A stretch of DNA of 64,000 bases from contig NZ_JAKCPW010000006.1 in NCBI RefSeq assembly GCF_021440085.1, positions 452,067 to 516,066 on the forward strand. Reading direction: 5' to 3'. The translations under genes and the position numbers were made by a program. Source of the DNA: Dyadobacter sp. CY261 (GTDB taxonomy: Bacteria; Bacteroidota; Bacteroidia; Cytophagales; Spirosomataceae). This document shows positions 25,802 to 34,595 of this stretch, piece by piece. Position 1 is the stretch's first letter, and each line of letters begins with the position of its first letter. The notes beneath the pieces were generated by a model. The model saw only the letters and a program-made list of their open reading frames with translations. It had not been told where the DNA came from and searched no databases.

Positions 25802-26161
25802 ATGAAATTCACGAACAGTATAGCGCTTCTTGCACTTCTTATGGTGCTGTTTTCGTCCTGCTCCGAGGAGGAAAAGCCTCCCAAAGGCACATTGTCCGAG
25901 GACAAAATGGCCGCCATTCTTACCGACATCCACCTCGCCGAGTCGCGCGTGAACCGCCTGCAACTCAAATCGCTCGATTCTTCGCTCATGATTTTTGACC
26001 GTTTGAAAAGCGATGTCTGGAAGAAGCACAAGGTCGACACGACGGCTTACCGTGAAAGCTACGCTTATTACATGGGCCACCCGGAGCGAATGACCACCAT
26101 TTACGAAAAAGTGAATAAGAAAATTGAGGTTAGGGAGAAAAATAACAATATTAGCTTTTGA
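25802..26161 (+). CDS. DUF4296 domain lipoprotein
   Basis: 119-aa lipoprotein. Residues 1-20 form a lipobox signal ending FSSC, so the mature protein would be lipid-anchored at Cys20. The DUF4296 domain follows: LSEDKMAAILTDIHLAESRVNRL, FDRLKSDVWKKHKVDT, and YRESYAYYMGHPERMTTIYEKV, a helical hairpin of unknown role. It lies divergent to the DUF58 unit and 56 bp before the glycosyltransferase gene. Confidence 0.85.
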   Translation: MKFTNSIALLALLMVLFSSCSEEEKPPKGTLSEDKMAAILTDIHLAESRVNRLQLKSLDSSLMIFDRLKSDVWKKHKVDTTAYRESYAYYMGHPERMTTIYEKVNKKIEVREKNNNISF

Positions 26162-26217
26162 TTTTTTTTGTATTACCCTCTATACTACGCATTTAACTTT
26201 TAAACTGGACAATTTCT

Positions 26218-26979
26218 GTGAACGACTGCATTGTAGTTATCCCCACCTACAACGAACTTGAAAATGTTGAAGCCATCATTCGGAAGGTTTTTAGCCTTAA
26301 CCATCCTTTTGATTTATTGATTATTGATGACGGGTCGCCGGACGGCACGGCAGGGGTTGTTAAGGAATTGATGAAAGAGTTTTCGGGGCTGCATCTCGTC
26401 GAAAGAAAGGGAAAACTGGGCTTGGGTACTGCTTATATTCACGGCTTCAAATGGGCGCTTGAAAAAGGATACAATTATATATTCGAAATGGATGCCGACT
26501 TTTCGCATCCACCCGAGGATCTGGTCCGGTTACACAATGCGTGCGCCAATGAAGGGCACGATGTCGCTGTCGGTTCGCGGTACATTACCGGCGTGAATGT
26601 GGTCAACTGGCCGATTAACCGCGTTTTGATGTCTTATTTTGCAGGATATTATGTACGGATGATCACCGGAATGCCTATCATGGACCCTACTGCCGGCTTC
26701 ATTTGCTACACGGCCAAAGTGCTGAACACGATCAATCTTGACAATATTCGCTTTATCGGTTACGCATTCCAGATCGAGATGAAGTTCAATTCCTGGAAAT
26801 ACGGTTTCAGCATTGCCGAGGTGCCTATCATCTTTACCGACCGCACCAAAGGTGCCTCCAAAATGTCAAAAGGCATTTTCAAGGAAGCGATCTTTGGCGT
26901 GATCACTTTGAAAGTGAACAGTTATTTCAAAAGGTATATACCTAAGCATTCAACTCAGAAATTGCCAGCCAACTCATAA
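26218..26979 (+). CDS. Polyprenol-phosphate mannosyltransferase-type GT2
   Basis: 253-aa GT-A enzyme of the dolichol-phosphate mannose synthase group, which moves a sugar from a nucleotide donor onto undecaprenyl phosphate. It has VVIPTYNELENVE, LIIDDGSPDGT, the DxD motif in FEMDADFSHPPEDL, and the conserved GSRYITGVNVVNWP and TAGFICYTAKVL segments. There is no C-terminal membrane domain. The start is GTG at 26218. The 3' end overlaps the convergent M20 gene by 38 bp. Confidence 0.9.
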   Translation: MNDCIVVIPTYNELENVEAIIRKVFSLNHPFDLLIIDDGSPDGTAGVVKELMKEFSGLHLVERKGKLGLGTAYIHGFKWALEKGYNYIFEMDADFSHPPEDLVRLHNACANEGHDVAVGSRYITGVNVVNWPINRVLMSYFAGYYVRMITGMPIMDPTAGFICYTAKVLNTINLDNIRFIGYAFQIEMKFNSWKYGFSIAEVPIIFTDRTKGASKMSKGIFKEAIFGVITLKVNSYFKRYIPKHSTQKLPANS

Positions 26980-28135
26980 GGCCGGTCGAAATTTCGAGCG
27001 CGCTTTCGTCGATATCGAATGTAGGTGTATGCACGCCGGAGATAATGCCGCGTGCTTCATTACGCGTTCCGAGGCGGTAAAAGCATGAATCGACCACTTG
27101 TGAGTAGAATGCGAAATCTTCACCGGCCATCCAGAGATCGAGGTCGATAACGTTCTCTGCACCCACATAGCCTACTGCTGCTGTTTTTACGCGTCTGGTC
27201 AATTCGGGATGGTTTTTCAGGAAAGGGTAGCCTTTTACGATCTCGAATTCACAGCTTCCGCCCATGGCTTCGGCGATATTTTCTGCCATCTTCTTCATTC
27301 TGCGCAAGCCGTCCTCGCGCCATTCCTCGTCCATACAGCGCCAGGTTCCCTGAATAGTCACCTCGTTTGGGATCACATTGGTGACGCCATCGGCAATGAA
27401 CCGGCCGAATGACAATACAGAAGGGTTCGCAGGATTACGGTTGCGGCTGATGATCTGCTGCAATGCTACGATAATGTGCGACGCCATCAACACAGGATCG
27501 ACTAGTTGGTGCGGCGCGGCGGCGTGGCCGCCCTTGCCTTTGACGGTCAGGTACAGCTCGTCGGTGCTGGCCATGTACATGCCTTCGCGGAAACCGATTT
27601 TACCCACCGGAATATTAGGAGCAACGTGCTGTCCTACCATGCTGGCAGGACGTGGGTTTTCCAGAACACCTTCTTTAATCATCAATGAAGCCCCGCCCGG
27701 CGCTTTCTCCTCAGCAGGCTGGAAAACCAGTTTCACAGTTCCTTCAAACTCCTCGCGCAATGTGTGCAAGATACGCGCAGTACCCAGGAGCGACGAAGTG
27801 TGTACATCGTGCCCGCAAGCGTGCATCACGCCCGGAACCGTTGATTTATAGGGAACATCATTCGCTTCAAGGATTGGCAATGCGTCCATATCGGCACGGA
27901 GGCCAACGATTCTCTTGCCCGGGTTACGTCCCTCGATAATCGCTACCACGCCCGTTCCGGCAATGCCTTCTTCGGGTTGCAGGCCAATTGCTGCAAGTTC
28001 GGATGCAACGTATTTGGCCGTTTTGAACTCTTCAAATGATAACTCGGGATTACTGTGCAAATGGTGGCGGTGAGCAATAATGTCTTCCGACTGATCTTTG
28101 GCAAGCGCTTTGATTTTTTCCTGAAGCTGGGACAT
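26942..28135 (-). CDS. M20-family metallo-amidohydrolase
   Basis: 397-aa cytosolic amidohydrolase of the hippurate/N-acyl-amino acid hydrolase type. It has LRADMDALPI, HACGHDVHTSSLLGTA (metal ligands) near residue 100, the catalytic Glu in QPAEEKAPGG and the C-terminal AGEDFAFYS. The dimerisation lid domain lies near residues 185-295. The amide it cleaves cannot be read from sequence. It is transcribed opposite to the glycan-type genes on both sides. Confidence 0.9.
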   Translation of the reverse strand: MSQLQEKIKALAKDQSEDIIAHRHHLHSNPELSFEEFKTAKYVASELAAIGLQPEEGIAGTGVVAIIEGRNPGKRIVGLRADMDALPILEANDVPYKSTVPGVMHACGHDVHTSSLLGTARILHTLREEFEGTVKLVFQPAEEKAPGGASLMIKEGVLENPRPASMVGQHVAPNIPVGKIGFREGMYMASTDELYLTVKGKGGHAAAPHQLVDPVLMASHIIVALQQIISRNRNPANPSVLSFGRFIADGVTNVIPNEVTIQGTWRCMDEEWREDGLRRMKKMAENIAEAMGGSCEFEIVKGYPFLKNHPELTRRVKTAAVGYVGAENVIDLDLWMAGEDFAFYSQVVDSCFYRLGTRNEARGIISGVHTPTFDIDESALEISTGLMSWLAISELNA

Positions 28136-28330
28136 AATGCAACTGGGATATTGAAGTACTATGGGTTGTCTTTACAAAACATTCAAAGGTAATAATAAAA
28201 AAATCGCGTGGTAGCGTTACCATGCAAAGAGAAACACATCGCCCATTTGCTAAGAAGCCGCCGTTCGTTGGCTGGTGTTCCAAAGAAAAAGGGTAATTTT
28301 GACCAGTATGAATCAATCAGACACGCAAAA

Positions 28331-29212
28331 ATGAATCAACAGGAGTTTTTAGAATCATTGGTTTGTCCACGCACAGGAACCCCTTTAACCATAGCCGAAG
28401 ACGGCAAGTCACTCAAAAGCGAAGACGGCACTGTTTACGAAGTTGGCGACACAAACATTGTCAACATGCTGTATCCCAAAGAATTGCTTCCCGAAGATGC
28501 CCGAGAACAATATTTGTATGATCAGGCATTTCTTCGTTACGACCGAGGTGTTTCCTGGGTTTTCGAAACCCTGAACCATTCGGACGAAGCCGCCACCCGC
28601 CGCTTTTTCATCGATTTAATGGAATTGAAACCTGGTATGAAGGCCCTCGAAGTAGGTGCCGGAACCGGTAAGGATTCTGCATTGATTCTCGACAAGGTAA
28701 GGCCTGGCGGAACCGCGGTACTGTCTGATCTTTCGCCTAACATGCTGAAACTAGCGCAGGAAAAACTCGTAACCGACGATCTGAATGTACATTACTTCCT
28801 CGGCAACGGCTCCTACCTACCCTTCCCCGACGACACTTTCGACGCCGTGTTCCATTTCGGTGGCATTAATACGTTCTCGGAGCGCAAAAGAGCATTCGAT
28901 GAGCTGACCCGTGTTGTAAAACCCGGCGGCAAAGTGGTGGTAGGCGATGAAAGCGTCGCCCCATGGCTTCGGAACACGCCTACTTACGCTACACTACTGA
29001 AAGCGAATCCGTTGTTCCGCGCCGAAGTGCCACTAGAAGATGTTCCTGCCAACATCGAGAACTTCAAGCTGCATTACGTGTTCGGAAATGCATTTTATGT
29101 GATGGAATACCGCGTAACCGCCAAGGCTCCGGAAGTGGATATCGATCTGCCGATTCCGGGCAAGGATTTCGTTGATAACTGGCGTCTTCGTGCTGAAAAA
29201 GCAGTTGATTAA
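28331..29212 (+). CDS. SAM-dependent methyltransferase with Trm112-like N-terminus
   Basis: 293-aa class I methyltransferase. Residues 1-50 resemble a Trm112p-like module (FLESLVCPRTGTPL, TVYEVGDTNIVNML), although only one of the usual cysteines is present. The SAM site is ALEVGAGTGKDSALI near residue 108, followed by DLSPNML and LPFPDDTFDAVFHFGGINTF. The in-frame extension to 28208 gives an unlikely leader, so the ATG at 28331 is used. It precedes the propeller-like gene and other glycan-type genes on the plus strand. Confidence 0.85.
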   Translation: MNQQEFLESLVCPRTGTPLTIAEDGKSLKSEDGTVYEVGDTNIVNMLYPKELLPEDAREQYLYDQAFLRYDRGVSWVFETLNHSDEAATRRFFIDLMELKPGMKALEVGAGTGKDSALILDKVRPGGTAVLSDLSPNMLKLAQEKLVTDDLNVHYFLGNGSYLPFPDDTFDAVFHFGGINTFSERKRAFDELTRVVKPGGKVVVGDESVAPWLRNTPTYATLLKANPLFRAEVPLEDVPANIENFKLHYVFGNAFYVMEYRVTAKAPEVDIDLPIPGKDFVDNWRLRAEKAVD

Positions 29213-29252
29213 GCATTACGCCATTTTTTCAATACTAAAATCAACGTTTCCA

Positions 29253-30185
29253 ATGTGGGTAAAAAAAGGAGTTATTTATAAACCTGACGGCAGTCTGGCA
29301 CACAGTCAGAGTCATGCGCAGGTGCCGTTTGCCTATAAGCATAAGGATTTTCTACGGATATATTTCTCGTCGCGGGATGTGAACACGCAATCGCGCCCTA
29401 CGTTCATCGATGTGGACTATGACGATCCGAAAAAAATCCTTTACATACACGATAAGCCCGTGCTCGAATTGGGCGGACCGGGAGAATACGATGAAACCGG
29501 TGCCATGCCCGCATGGTTTGTGGATCGCCCTAACGGCGATATCTGGCTCTATTACACCGGCTGGAACCGTACTTGGAATTCCTACCGCCTTTCAATGGGG
29601 TTGTCGGTAAGCCACGACGGCGGTCTCACATTTAAGAAGATGTTCACCGGGCCGATTATGGACCGCAGCATTGAAAATCCGCTCTGGGCCGCGCAACCTT
29701 CTGTGCTGATTGACGACGGCACCTGGCGGATGTGGTACATTTCGGGCCACAAATGCGAGATAATTCACGATTATCCCGAGCCTTACTACCGCGCACAATC
29801 CGCGACTTCGAAAGACGGTATCCGCTGGGAGATCAGCGACATTCCGACACTCGATTTCGACGATTTTCTGCACGCTGTGGGCCGCCCGAGTGTATTTAAG
29901 GAAGATGGAATTTACAAAATGTATTATTCCTATCGCCATTCCCGCGATTACCGCACCGACCGCAACCAGAGCTACCGCCTGGGCTACGCCGAGTCGGCCG
30001 ACGGTACGAACTGGGAACGCAAAGACCATTTGGTAGGCATCGCGAAATCCGACAATCCGGAAGATTTCGATTACGAAATGATCGATTACGCCAACTTCTA
30101 CCAGCACAATGGCAAGCGTTACCTGCTTTACAACGGTAATGGTTTCGGTGCAGCGGGATTTGGTTATGCGGTTTGGGAAGATTAA
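29253..30185 (+). CDS. Five-bladed beta-propeller protein (GH43-like)
   Basis: 310-aa cytosolic protein that looks like a GH32/43/68-type five-bladed propeller. Repeated YFSSRDVNTQSRPTF, YYTGWNRTWNSYRL, MWYISGHK, KMYYSYRHSRDYR and LLYNGNGFGAAGFG strands are spaced about 55-60 residues apart. Acidic residues sit in the usual active-site loops. There is no signal peptide, so it may handle a nucleotide sugar or a lipid-linked intermediate rather than a polymer. An in-frame start at 29172 overlaps the methyltransferase and is not used. Confidence 0.7.
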   Translation: MWVKKGVIYKPDGSLAHSQSHAQVPFAYKHKDFLRIYFSSRDVNTQSRPTFIDVDYDDPKKILYIHDKPVLELGGPGEYDETGAMPAWFVDRPNGDIWLYYTGWNRTWNSYRLSMGLSVSHDGGLTFKKMFTGPIMDRSIENPLWAAQPSVLIDDGTWRMWYISGHKCEIIHDYPEPYYRAQSATSKDGIRWEISDIPTLDFDDFLHAVGRPSVFKEDGIYKMYYSYRHSRDYRTDRNQSYRLGYAESADGTNWERKDHLVGIAKSDNPEDFDYEMIDYANFYQHNGKRYLLYNGNGFGAAGFGYAVWED

Positions 30186-30280
30186 TATTTTGAAATAACT
30201 GAGACAGGTCATAGTCTCTGTATCAATGGCGAGATAATTTTGAAGAAATCACCATTAAATGTCACACAAGTGATCGCAAA

Positions 30281-31099
30281 ATGAGTACACTTCAGGAGCA
30301 GTTCAATAGCGATGGTTATGTCCTTTTAAGAAACTACCTCGACAAGGGCGTCATTACCGAAATATATACCGAAGCCCGCAAGATATTTGCGACGCAAATC
30401 AAGCGTGTTACCGGCAAAACCGTCGATATCGACGACCGCGATACATTTGAAAACGCCATGTTCGAGTTCTTCGAAAAGGATTTCGATGGATTTGTGAGCA
30501 CGGGTAAAACGGTTCAGCATGCATTTTCGCTGCACCGACTGGGCGTTGATCCGGTTATCGAAAATCTTTTGAAAGACGTAGGCCTGTCGGCTCCCATTAT
30601 CGGTGCACGTGCAGCCATGCAATTCAACAGCCGCTTTTTATCCAAAGACGGCAGTAAGCACTGGAAACTTGATGCGCATCAGGACTGGCGCACAGGCCAG
30701 GGATCTCTCGACAGCGCGGTAATCTGGTTCCCGATGGTCGATGCAGGTGCGGATATCGGCGCATTGCAGGTGATCCCAGGCAGTCATAAGATCGGTTTGC
30801 AGGCTTCTACCACTTCGGGTTATCAGGGAGGCATTACCGTCGAGTTAAAGGATGAGGATTTTGTTCAAACGGAATTCAAAGTCGGTGATATCCTGATCTT
30901 CTCGGCATTCCTGATCCACCAGTCGGGTAACAATATTACCAACAACATTCGCTGGTCGGTGCAGCTTCGCTACAACAACCTCGACGAACCGACCTTCATA
31001 GAGCGCGGCTACCCAATGGCGTACATTTACAAACCTGAAACAGAGCTCGTAACACCGGATTTCCCGACGGTGGAGCAGTTAAAAGAGGTTTTTAGCTAG
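30281..31099 (+). CDS. Phytanoyl-CoA dioxygenase (PhyH)-family protein
   Basis: 272-aa double-stranded beta-helix Fe(II)/2-oxoglutarate-type oxygenase. The iron ligands HxD are visible in LDAHQDWRTG near residue 129 and the distal His in SAFLIHQSGNN near residue 213. The R of the 2-oxoglutarate site may be the one in NIRWSVQLRY. Substrate is unknown. Members inside glycan clusters hydroxylate sugars or lipids. It lies between the propeller gene and the GT2 genes. Confidence 0.85.
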   Translation: MSTLQEQFNSDGYVLLRNYLDKGVITEIYTEARKIFATQIKRVTGKTVDIDDRDTFENAMFEFFEKDFDGFVSTGKTVQHAFSLHRLGVDPVIENLLKDVGLSAPIIGARAAMQFNSRFLSKDGSKHWKLDAHQDWRTGQGSLDSAVIWFPMVDAGADIGALQVIPGSHKIGLQASTTSGYQGGITVELKDEDFVQTEFKVGDILIFSAFLIHQSGNNITNNIRWSVQLRYNNLDEPTFIERGYPMAYIYKPETELVTPDFPTVEQLKEVFS

Positions 31100-31120
31100 A
31101 AGTAAAAACGAATCCGGCCG

Positions 31121-31222
31121 ATGAAGTTTACACAGTACTTCCTGTTTACACGAGAACGGCTGGATCGTCAGGAAATCAAGCTGGAATGGAGTGAGCAGGT
31201 TTTTAACGACCCGGAAAAGTAG
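31121..31222 (+). pseudogene. Remnant of a DUF4258-type protein
   Basis: 33 codons from the ATG (MKFTQYFLFTRERLDRQEIK, then LEWSEQVFNDPEK and a stop) match the N-terminal part of DUF4258 proteins, which begin with a similar basic helix and continue for about 60 more residues. The rest of the domain is absent, so this is a truncated copy. The next ORF starts only 2 bases after the stop. Confidence 0.55.
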
Positions 31223-31224
31223 CT

Positions 31225-31320
31225 ATGGATATTCGATATTTTGAGGATACCGATACATTATGGGCTCGTCTTTCCAGCAAATCAATGGGGATTCCATTAA
31301 AGAATTGATCGCCATTTAAG
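31225..31320 (+). pseudogene. Remnant of a DUF2283-type protein
   Basis: The ATG frame gives MDIRYFEDTDTLWARLSSKS and ends 7 residues later. DUF2283 proteins begin with the same KIRYFEDTDTLLI-like strand and then carry an acidic domain of about 40 residues. Here the frame appears shifted after DTDTL. Frame +2 continues as GDSIKELIAI before a TAA. DUF4258 and DUF2283 genes are commonly adjacent as a toxin-antitoxin-like pair, so this and the previous entry look like a dead copy of such a pair. Confidence 0.5.
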
Positions 31321-31327
31321 TCAGTTT

Positions 31328-32158
31328 ATGAAACTTTCCGTTTGCGTCCCGACGTACAACCACGAGCAATACATCGGTGAAATGCTGGATGGTGCATTGA
31401 TGCAACAAACCAGCTTTGATTTTGAAATAGTCATCGGGGATGATGCATCGACGGATGCGACGGCTGACATTATTCGCAAATATTCCGCAGAAAAGCCTGG
31501 ATTAATCCGGGCTTTTCTGCATTCTGAGAACCAGGGACCGAAAGAGCCGCGGGAGTTTGCCGGAAGAAACAATGTATTGCAACTTCTGAAAGCCTGCCGG
31601 GGCGAATATGTGGCGATGTGCGAAGGCGACGACTACTGGACCGACCCGCTGAAATTGCAAAAACAAGTTGATTTTTTGGATCAAAATCCGGATTTCGCTG
31701 TTTGCCACCACAATATGAAGGTCATTTATGAAGATGGCTCCTCTTCCCATTTCTTCAATGCGCCGGATCAGAAAGCCATTTCTACCATCGAAGATTTACT
31801 CGAAGACAAATGGTTTATGGCCACCGCCAGTTGGGTTTACCGCAACCACTTCCTGACCGAAGATTTCGCCGACTGGCACGCCAAAGCAGCAGCGGGCGAC
31901 TGGGCAATCATGTTCCAGCTCGCCGCAAAAGGCAAAATCGGCTACCTGCCCGAAGTGATGGGTGTTTACCGCAAGCATAGCGCAGGACTGAGCAATGTGC
32001 ATGCCCATACCAATTTTAAGTTCTTACAGAACCGAAGAGAAATGTTTGAGAATGTCGGCAAATGGCTGGATGGTGAATATGATGGTACGGTAGCCAAAAC
32101 ATTGCTGCGTTACGACGAGTTGCTGACAGGCTTTGAAAAAATTGGCAGTTCGAATTAA
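31328..32158 (+). CDS. Family 2 glycosyltransferase
   Basis: 276-aa GT-A enzyme with the opening SVCVPTYNHEQYIGEML, the acidic IGDDASTDAT motif, and the DxD-like CEGDDYWTDPLKLQKQ at residues 98-113. That combination is common in Bacteroidota O-antigen and capsule clusters. The C-terminal part includes AAKGKIGYLPEVMGVYRKH. It transfers an unknown sugar to a growing lipid-linked oligosaccharide. It lies just after the DUF4258/DUF2283 remnants and 38 bp before the next GT2 gene. Confidence 0.88.
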   Translation: MKLSVCVPTYNHEQYIGEMLDGALMQQTSFDFEIVIGDDASTDATADIIRKYSAEKPGLIRAFLHSENQGPKEPREFAGRNNVLQLLKACRGEYVAMCEGDDYWTDPLKLQKQVDFLDQNPDFAVCHHNMKVIYEDGSSSHFFNAPDQKAISTIEDLLEDKWFMATASWVYRNHFLTEDFADWHAKAAAGDWAIMFQLAAKGKIGYLPEVMGVYRKHSAGLSNVHAHTNFKFLQNRREMFENVGKWLDGEYDGTVAKTLLRYDELLTGFEKIGSSN

Positions 32159-32196
32159 TAATCTTTAATTTGTACAGTTTAACACCTACCACTTTT

Positions 32197-32961
32197 ATGA
32201 AGCTAAGCGTCGTAATACCAGCATATAACGAAGAAGAATCCATTACCCATACTCTCGTATCTTTACACAATACATTAAATAAGTACAATATCCCCCACGA
32301 AATCTGCGTCACTAACGACAATTCTAAGGATGGGACATTGCGTGTGCTGGATGAACTTTCGCTTCAAATTCCTACGCTGGTTTACTACACCAACCCTGGC
32401 CCTAATGGTTTCGGCTATGCGGTACGCTATGGTTTGGAACGCTTTAAAGGCGATTGCGTAGCCGTTTTCATGGCCGATATGTCCGACGACCCCGAAGACC
32501 TCGTGAAGTTTTATCACAAAATGGTGGAAGGCGACTATGACTGCGTTTTCGGCTCACGCTGGGAGAAAGGTGGCAAGGTGATCGATTACCCGGCATTGAA
32601 AAAGGTGATCAACCGCGTGGCGAATGCTATCGTACGCATGGTAATGGGTATCAAGTACAATGATACAACGAATGCCTTCAAGCTGTACAAGCGTGAAACC
32701 ATCGAAGGTATCAAACCATTTCTGGCACCTCACTTTAATCTCACCATCGAACTTCCGTTGAAAGCAATGGTGCGCGGCTATAACTACGCGGTGGTCCCCA
32801 ACAGCTGGACTAACAGAAAATATGGCGAATCGAAGCTGAAAATTAAGGAAATGGGTAGCCGGTACTTCTTTATATTAATGTACTGCCTCATTGAAAAATA
32901 CTTCTCGCAAGGTGATTTTATGAAGAAAACCGCCGCACCTAAGAAGGAAGTCAGCAGATAA
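32197..32961 (+). CDS. Family 2 glycosyltransferase, polyprenol-phosphate type
   Basis: 254-aa GT-A enzyme related to DPM1/GtrB, which loads undecaprenyl phosphate. It shows SVVIPAYNEEESITHTL, VTNDNSKDGTL, MADMSDDPEDL (DxD-like) and GSRWEKGGKVIDYP. The C-terminal WTNRKYGESKLKIK is the usual membrane-associated basic patch and no transmembrane domain follows. The ATG at 32197 fits the first beta strand better than an upstream start. It ends 6 bases from the convergent membrane-protein gene. Confidence 0.88.
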   Translation: MKLSVVIPAYNEEESITHTLVSLHNTLNKYNIPHEICVTNDNSKDGTLRVLDELSLQIPTLVYYTNPGPNGFGYAVRYGLERFKGDCVAVFMADMSDDPEDLVKFYHKMVEGDYDCVFGSRWEKGGKVIDYPALKKVINRVANAIVRMVMGIKYNDTTNAFKLYKRETIEGIKPFLAPHFNLTIELPLKAMVRGYNYAVVPNSWTNRKYGESKLKIKEMGSRYFFILMYCLIEKYFSQGDFMKKTAAPKKEVSR

Positions 32962-32967
32962 TCTTGC

Positions 32968-33417
32968 TTATTTAATCCACTCCTGGATAAAAGTCATCTT
33001 GTGGGCAATGTAGGAGATTGCCAACCCCCACACGAGTGCGCTGGCCGACATCCACATGAAGATCGAAGCTTTCGGTACGCGAAATGCGACGGCCAGAATA
33101 GGCCCGAATAATGGCGTAAATAGTGGCGGCGTCAGGAATGCGATGCCCACTATCCCGAATTTGCGCCAGATATTGACGGCAATACGGTTCGTTTTTGTGA
33201 ATTTTTTGGGTGGTGATTTGCGGTATTTCTGAATGACATTTCGAATGGCCCCGCCTACGTATGTGAGCACGAACACGGAGAACATCATACCCACCGCCGA
33301 GCAAAGGGCGGTTTCGATCCAGGTTAATTTAAGCACAACCCCCGCAATCGGCCCTCCGAAGAATTTCAATGTACTGGCAAGCGCGACGGACAAGTATTTT
33401 AGCAAGGTGGTTTTCAT
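32968..33417 (-). CDS. Small polytopic membrane protein
   Basis: 149-aa protein with about four hydrophobic stretches (residues 12-30, 38-58, 92-112, 118-138). The central motif GIAFLTPPLFTPLFGPILAVAF and the C-terminal AYIAH resemble small-multidrug-export/DedA-like scaffolds. That resemblance is weak, so no function is assigned. It starts on the base next to the dxr stop codon, so the two are probably translated from one transcript with GH3 upstream. Confidence 0.7.
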   Translation of the reverse strand: MKTTLLKYLSVALASTLKFFGGPIAGVVLKLTWIETALCSAVGMMFSVFVLTYVGGAIRNVIQKYRKSPPKKFTKTNRIAVNIWRKFGIVGIAFLTPPLFTPLFGPILAVAFRVPKASIFMWMSASALVWGLAISYIAHKMTFIQEWIK

Positions 33418-34578
33418 TTACACTTTTACCTGTATCATTTCAGAAGCAAAACGCCTTGTCGCCTCGTTCGTCTCAACGTAATCCTCAAATGAAGGATTCC
33501 CAATAAACCCGATTTTGGCAAGGCTTTCGACAATTACGTCCGAAATATCCAGAAATCCTATCTTATCATGAAGGAATGCGTCAACGGCAATTTCATTGGC
33601 TGCATTGACGATACAGGCTGCATTTCCTCCCTTTTCCAGCACCTCGTAAGCAATAGCCAGGTTACGGAAGGTTTCCAGATCAGGTTTTTCGAAAGTGAGT
33701 GTCGGGTAGTCTATGAAGTTGAACCGCGGGAAATTCGATTTCATTCTTAGCGGATAATTCAAGGCATATTGAATAGGCAGTTTCATATCCGGCAGGCCCA
33801 TTTGTGCTTTAATACTCCCATCTTCAAACTGCACCAGCGAATGCACAATGCTTTGCGGATGCACGATCACGTCTATTTGCGAAGCATCCAGTTCAAAAAG
33901 CCATTTTGCCTCAATTACTTCCAGCCCCTTGTTCATCAATGTCGCGGAATCAATCGTAATCTTAGCGCCCATACTCCAATTCGGATGTTTAAGTGCCTGC
34001 GCCTTCGTTACGTGTGTCAGGTATTCGCGGTCCTTTCCCCGGAATGGGCCACCTGAGGCGGTAAGTATGATTTTTTCAATTTTATTCGCCGATTCTCCCG
34101 CCAGGCATTGGAAGATAGCTGAATGTTCAGAATCGACTGGATAAATGCTGACATTATGTTCTCTAGCCAACGCGGTGATCAGCTCCCCGGCCACTACCAG
34201 CGTTTCTTTATTGGCTAATGCAATGTCCTTTCCAGCTTTGATAGCATGAATAGTGGGCAAAAGACCCGCGTAACCAACCATTGCAGTCAATACCACATCC
34301 ACATGATCCGATTCTACCACCGAAGCCAATGCGGATGCGCTGCTGTAAACTTTGATATTGAATGGAAAAAGGGCATCCTTAACCCTTTCATAATGCGCTT
34401 CATTGCAAATAACAACCTCTCCCGGCTTGAATTTCACGGCCTGCTCAATGAGCAGATCGGCGTTTCCGCCGGCGGTAAGAACCGAAACGGAGAAGATTTC
34501 AGGGTTGGCTTCGATCACCTCGAGGGCCTGGGTGCCGATGGAGCCGGTCGAACCTAATATGGCTACTCTTTTCTTCAT
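33418..34578 (-). CDS. dxr: 1-Deoxy-D-xylulose 5-phosphate reductoisomerase
   Basis: 386-aa second enzyme of the MEP isoprenoid pathway, which makes 2-C-methyl-D-erythritol 4-phosphate with NADPH. It has the dinucleotide-binding GSTGSIGTQALEV at the N-terminus, NKETLVVAGE, PVDSEHSAIFQCL (metal ligands), the TASGGPFRG loop, and SMGAKITIDSATLMNKGLEVIEA. The ATG at 34578 is used; an in-frame start 21 bases upstream overlaps the GH3 gene. dxs lies in the same window at 60.8 kb, so two MEP genes are present but not linked. Confidence 0.95.
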   Translation of the reverse strand: MKKRVAILGSTGSIGTQALEVIEANPEIFSVSVLTAGGNADLLIEQAVKFKPGEVVICNEAHYERVKDALFPFNIKVYSSASALASVVESDHVDVVLTAMVGYAGLLPTIHAIKAGKDIALANKETLVVAGELITALAREHNVSIYPVDSEHSAIFQCLAGESANKIEKIILTASGGPFRGKDREYLTHVTKAQALKHPNWSMGAKITIDSATLMNKGLEVIEAKWLFELDASQIDVIVHPQSIVHSLVQFEDGSIKAQMGLPDMKLPIQYALNYPLRMKSNFPRFNFIDYPTLTFEKPDLETFRNLAIAYEVLEKGGNAACIVNAANEIAVDAFLHDKIGFLDISDVIVESLAKIGFIGNPSFEDYVETNEATRRFASEMIQVKV

Positions 34579-34595
34579 TGCATTCTCAGTTAGGT

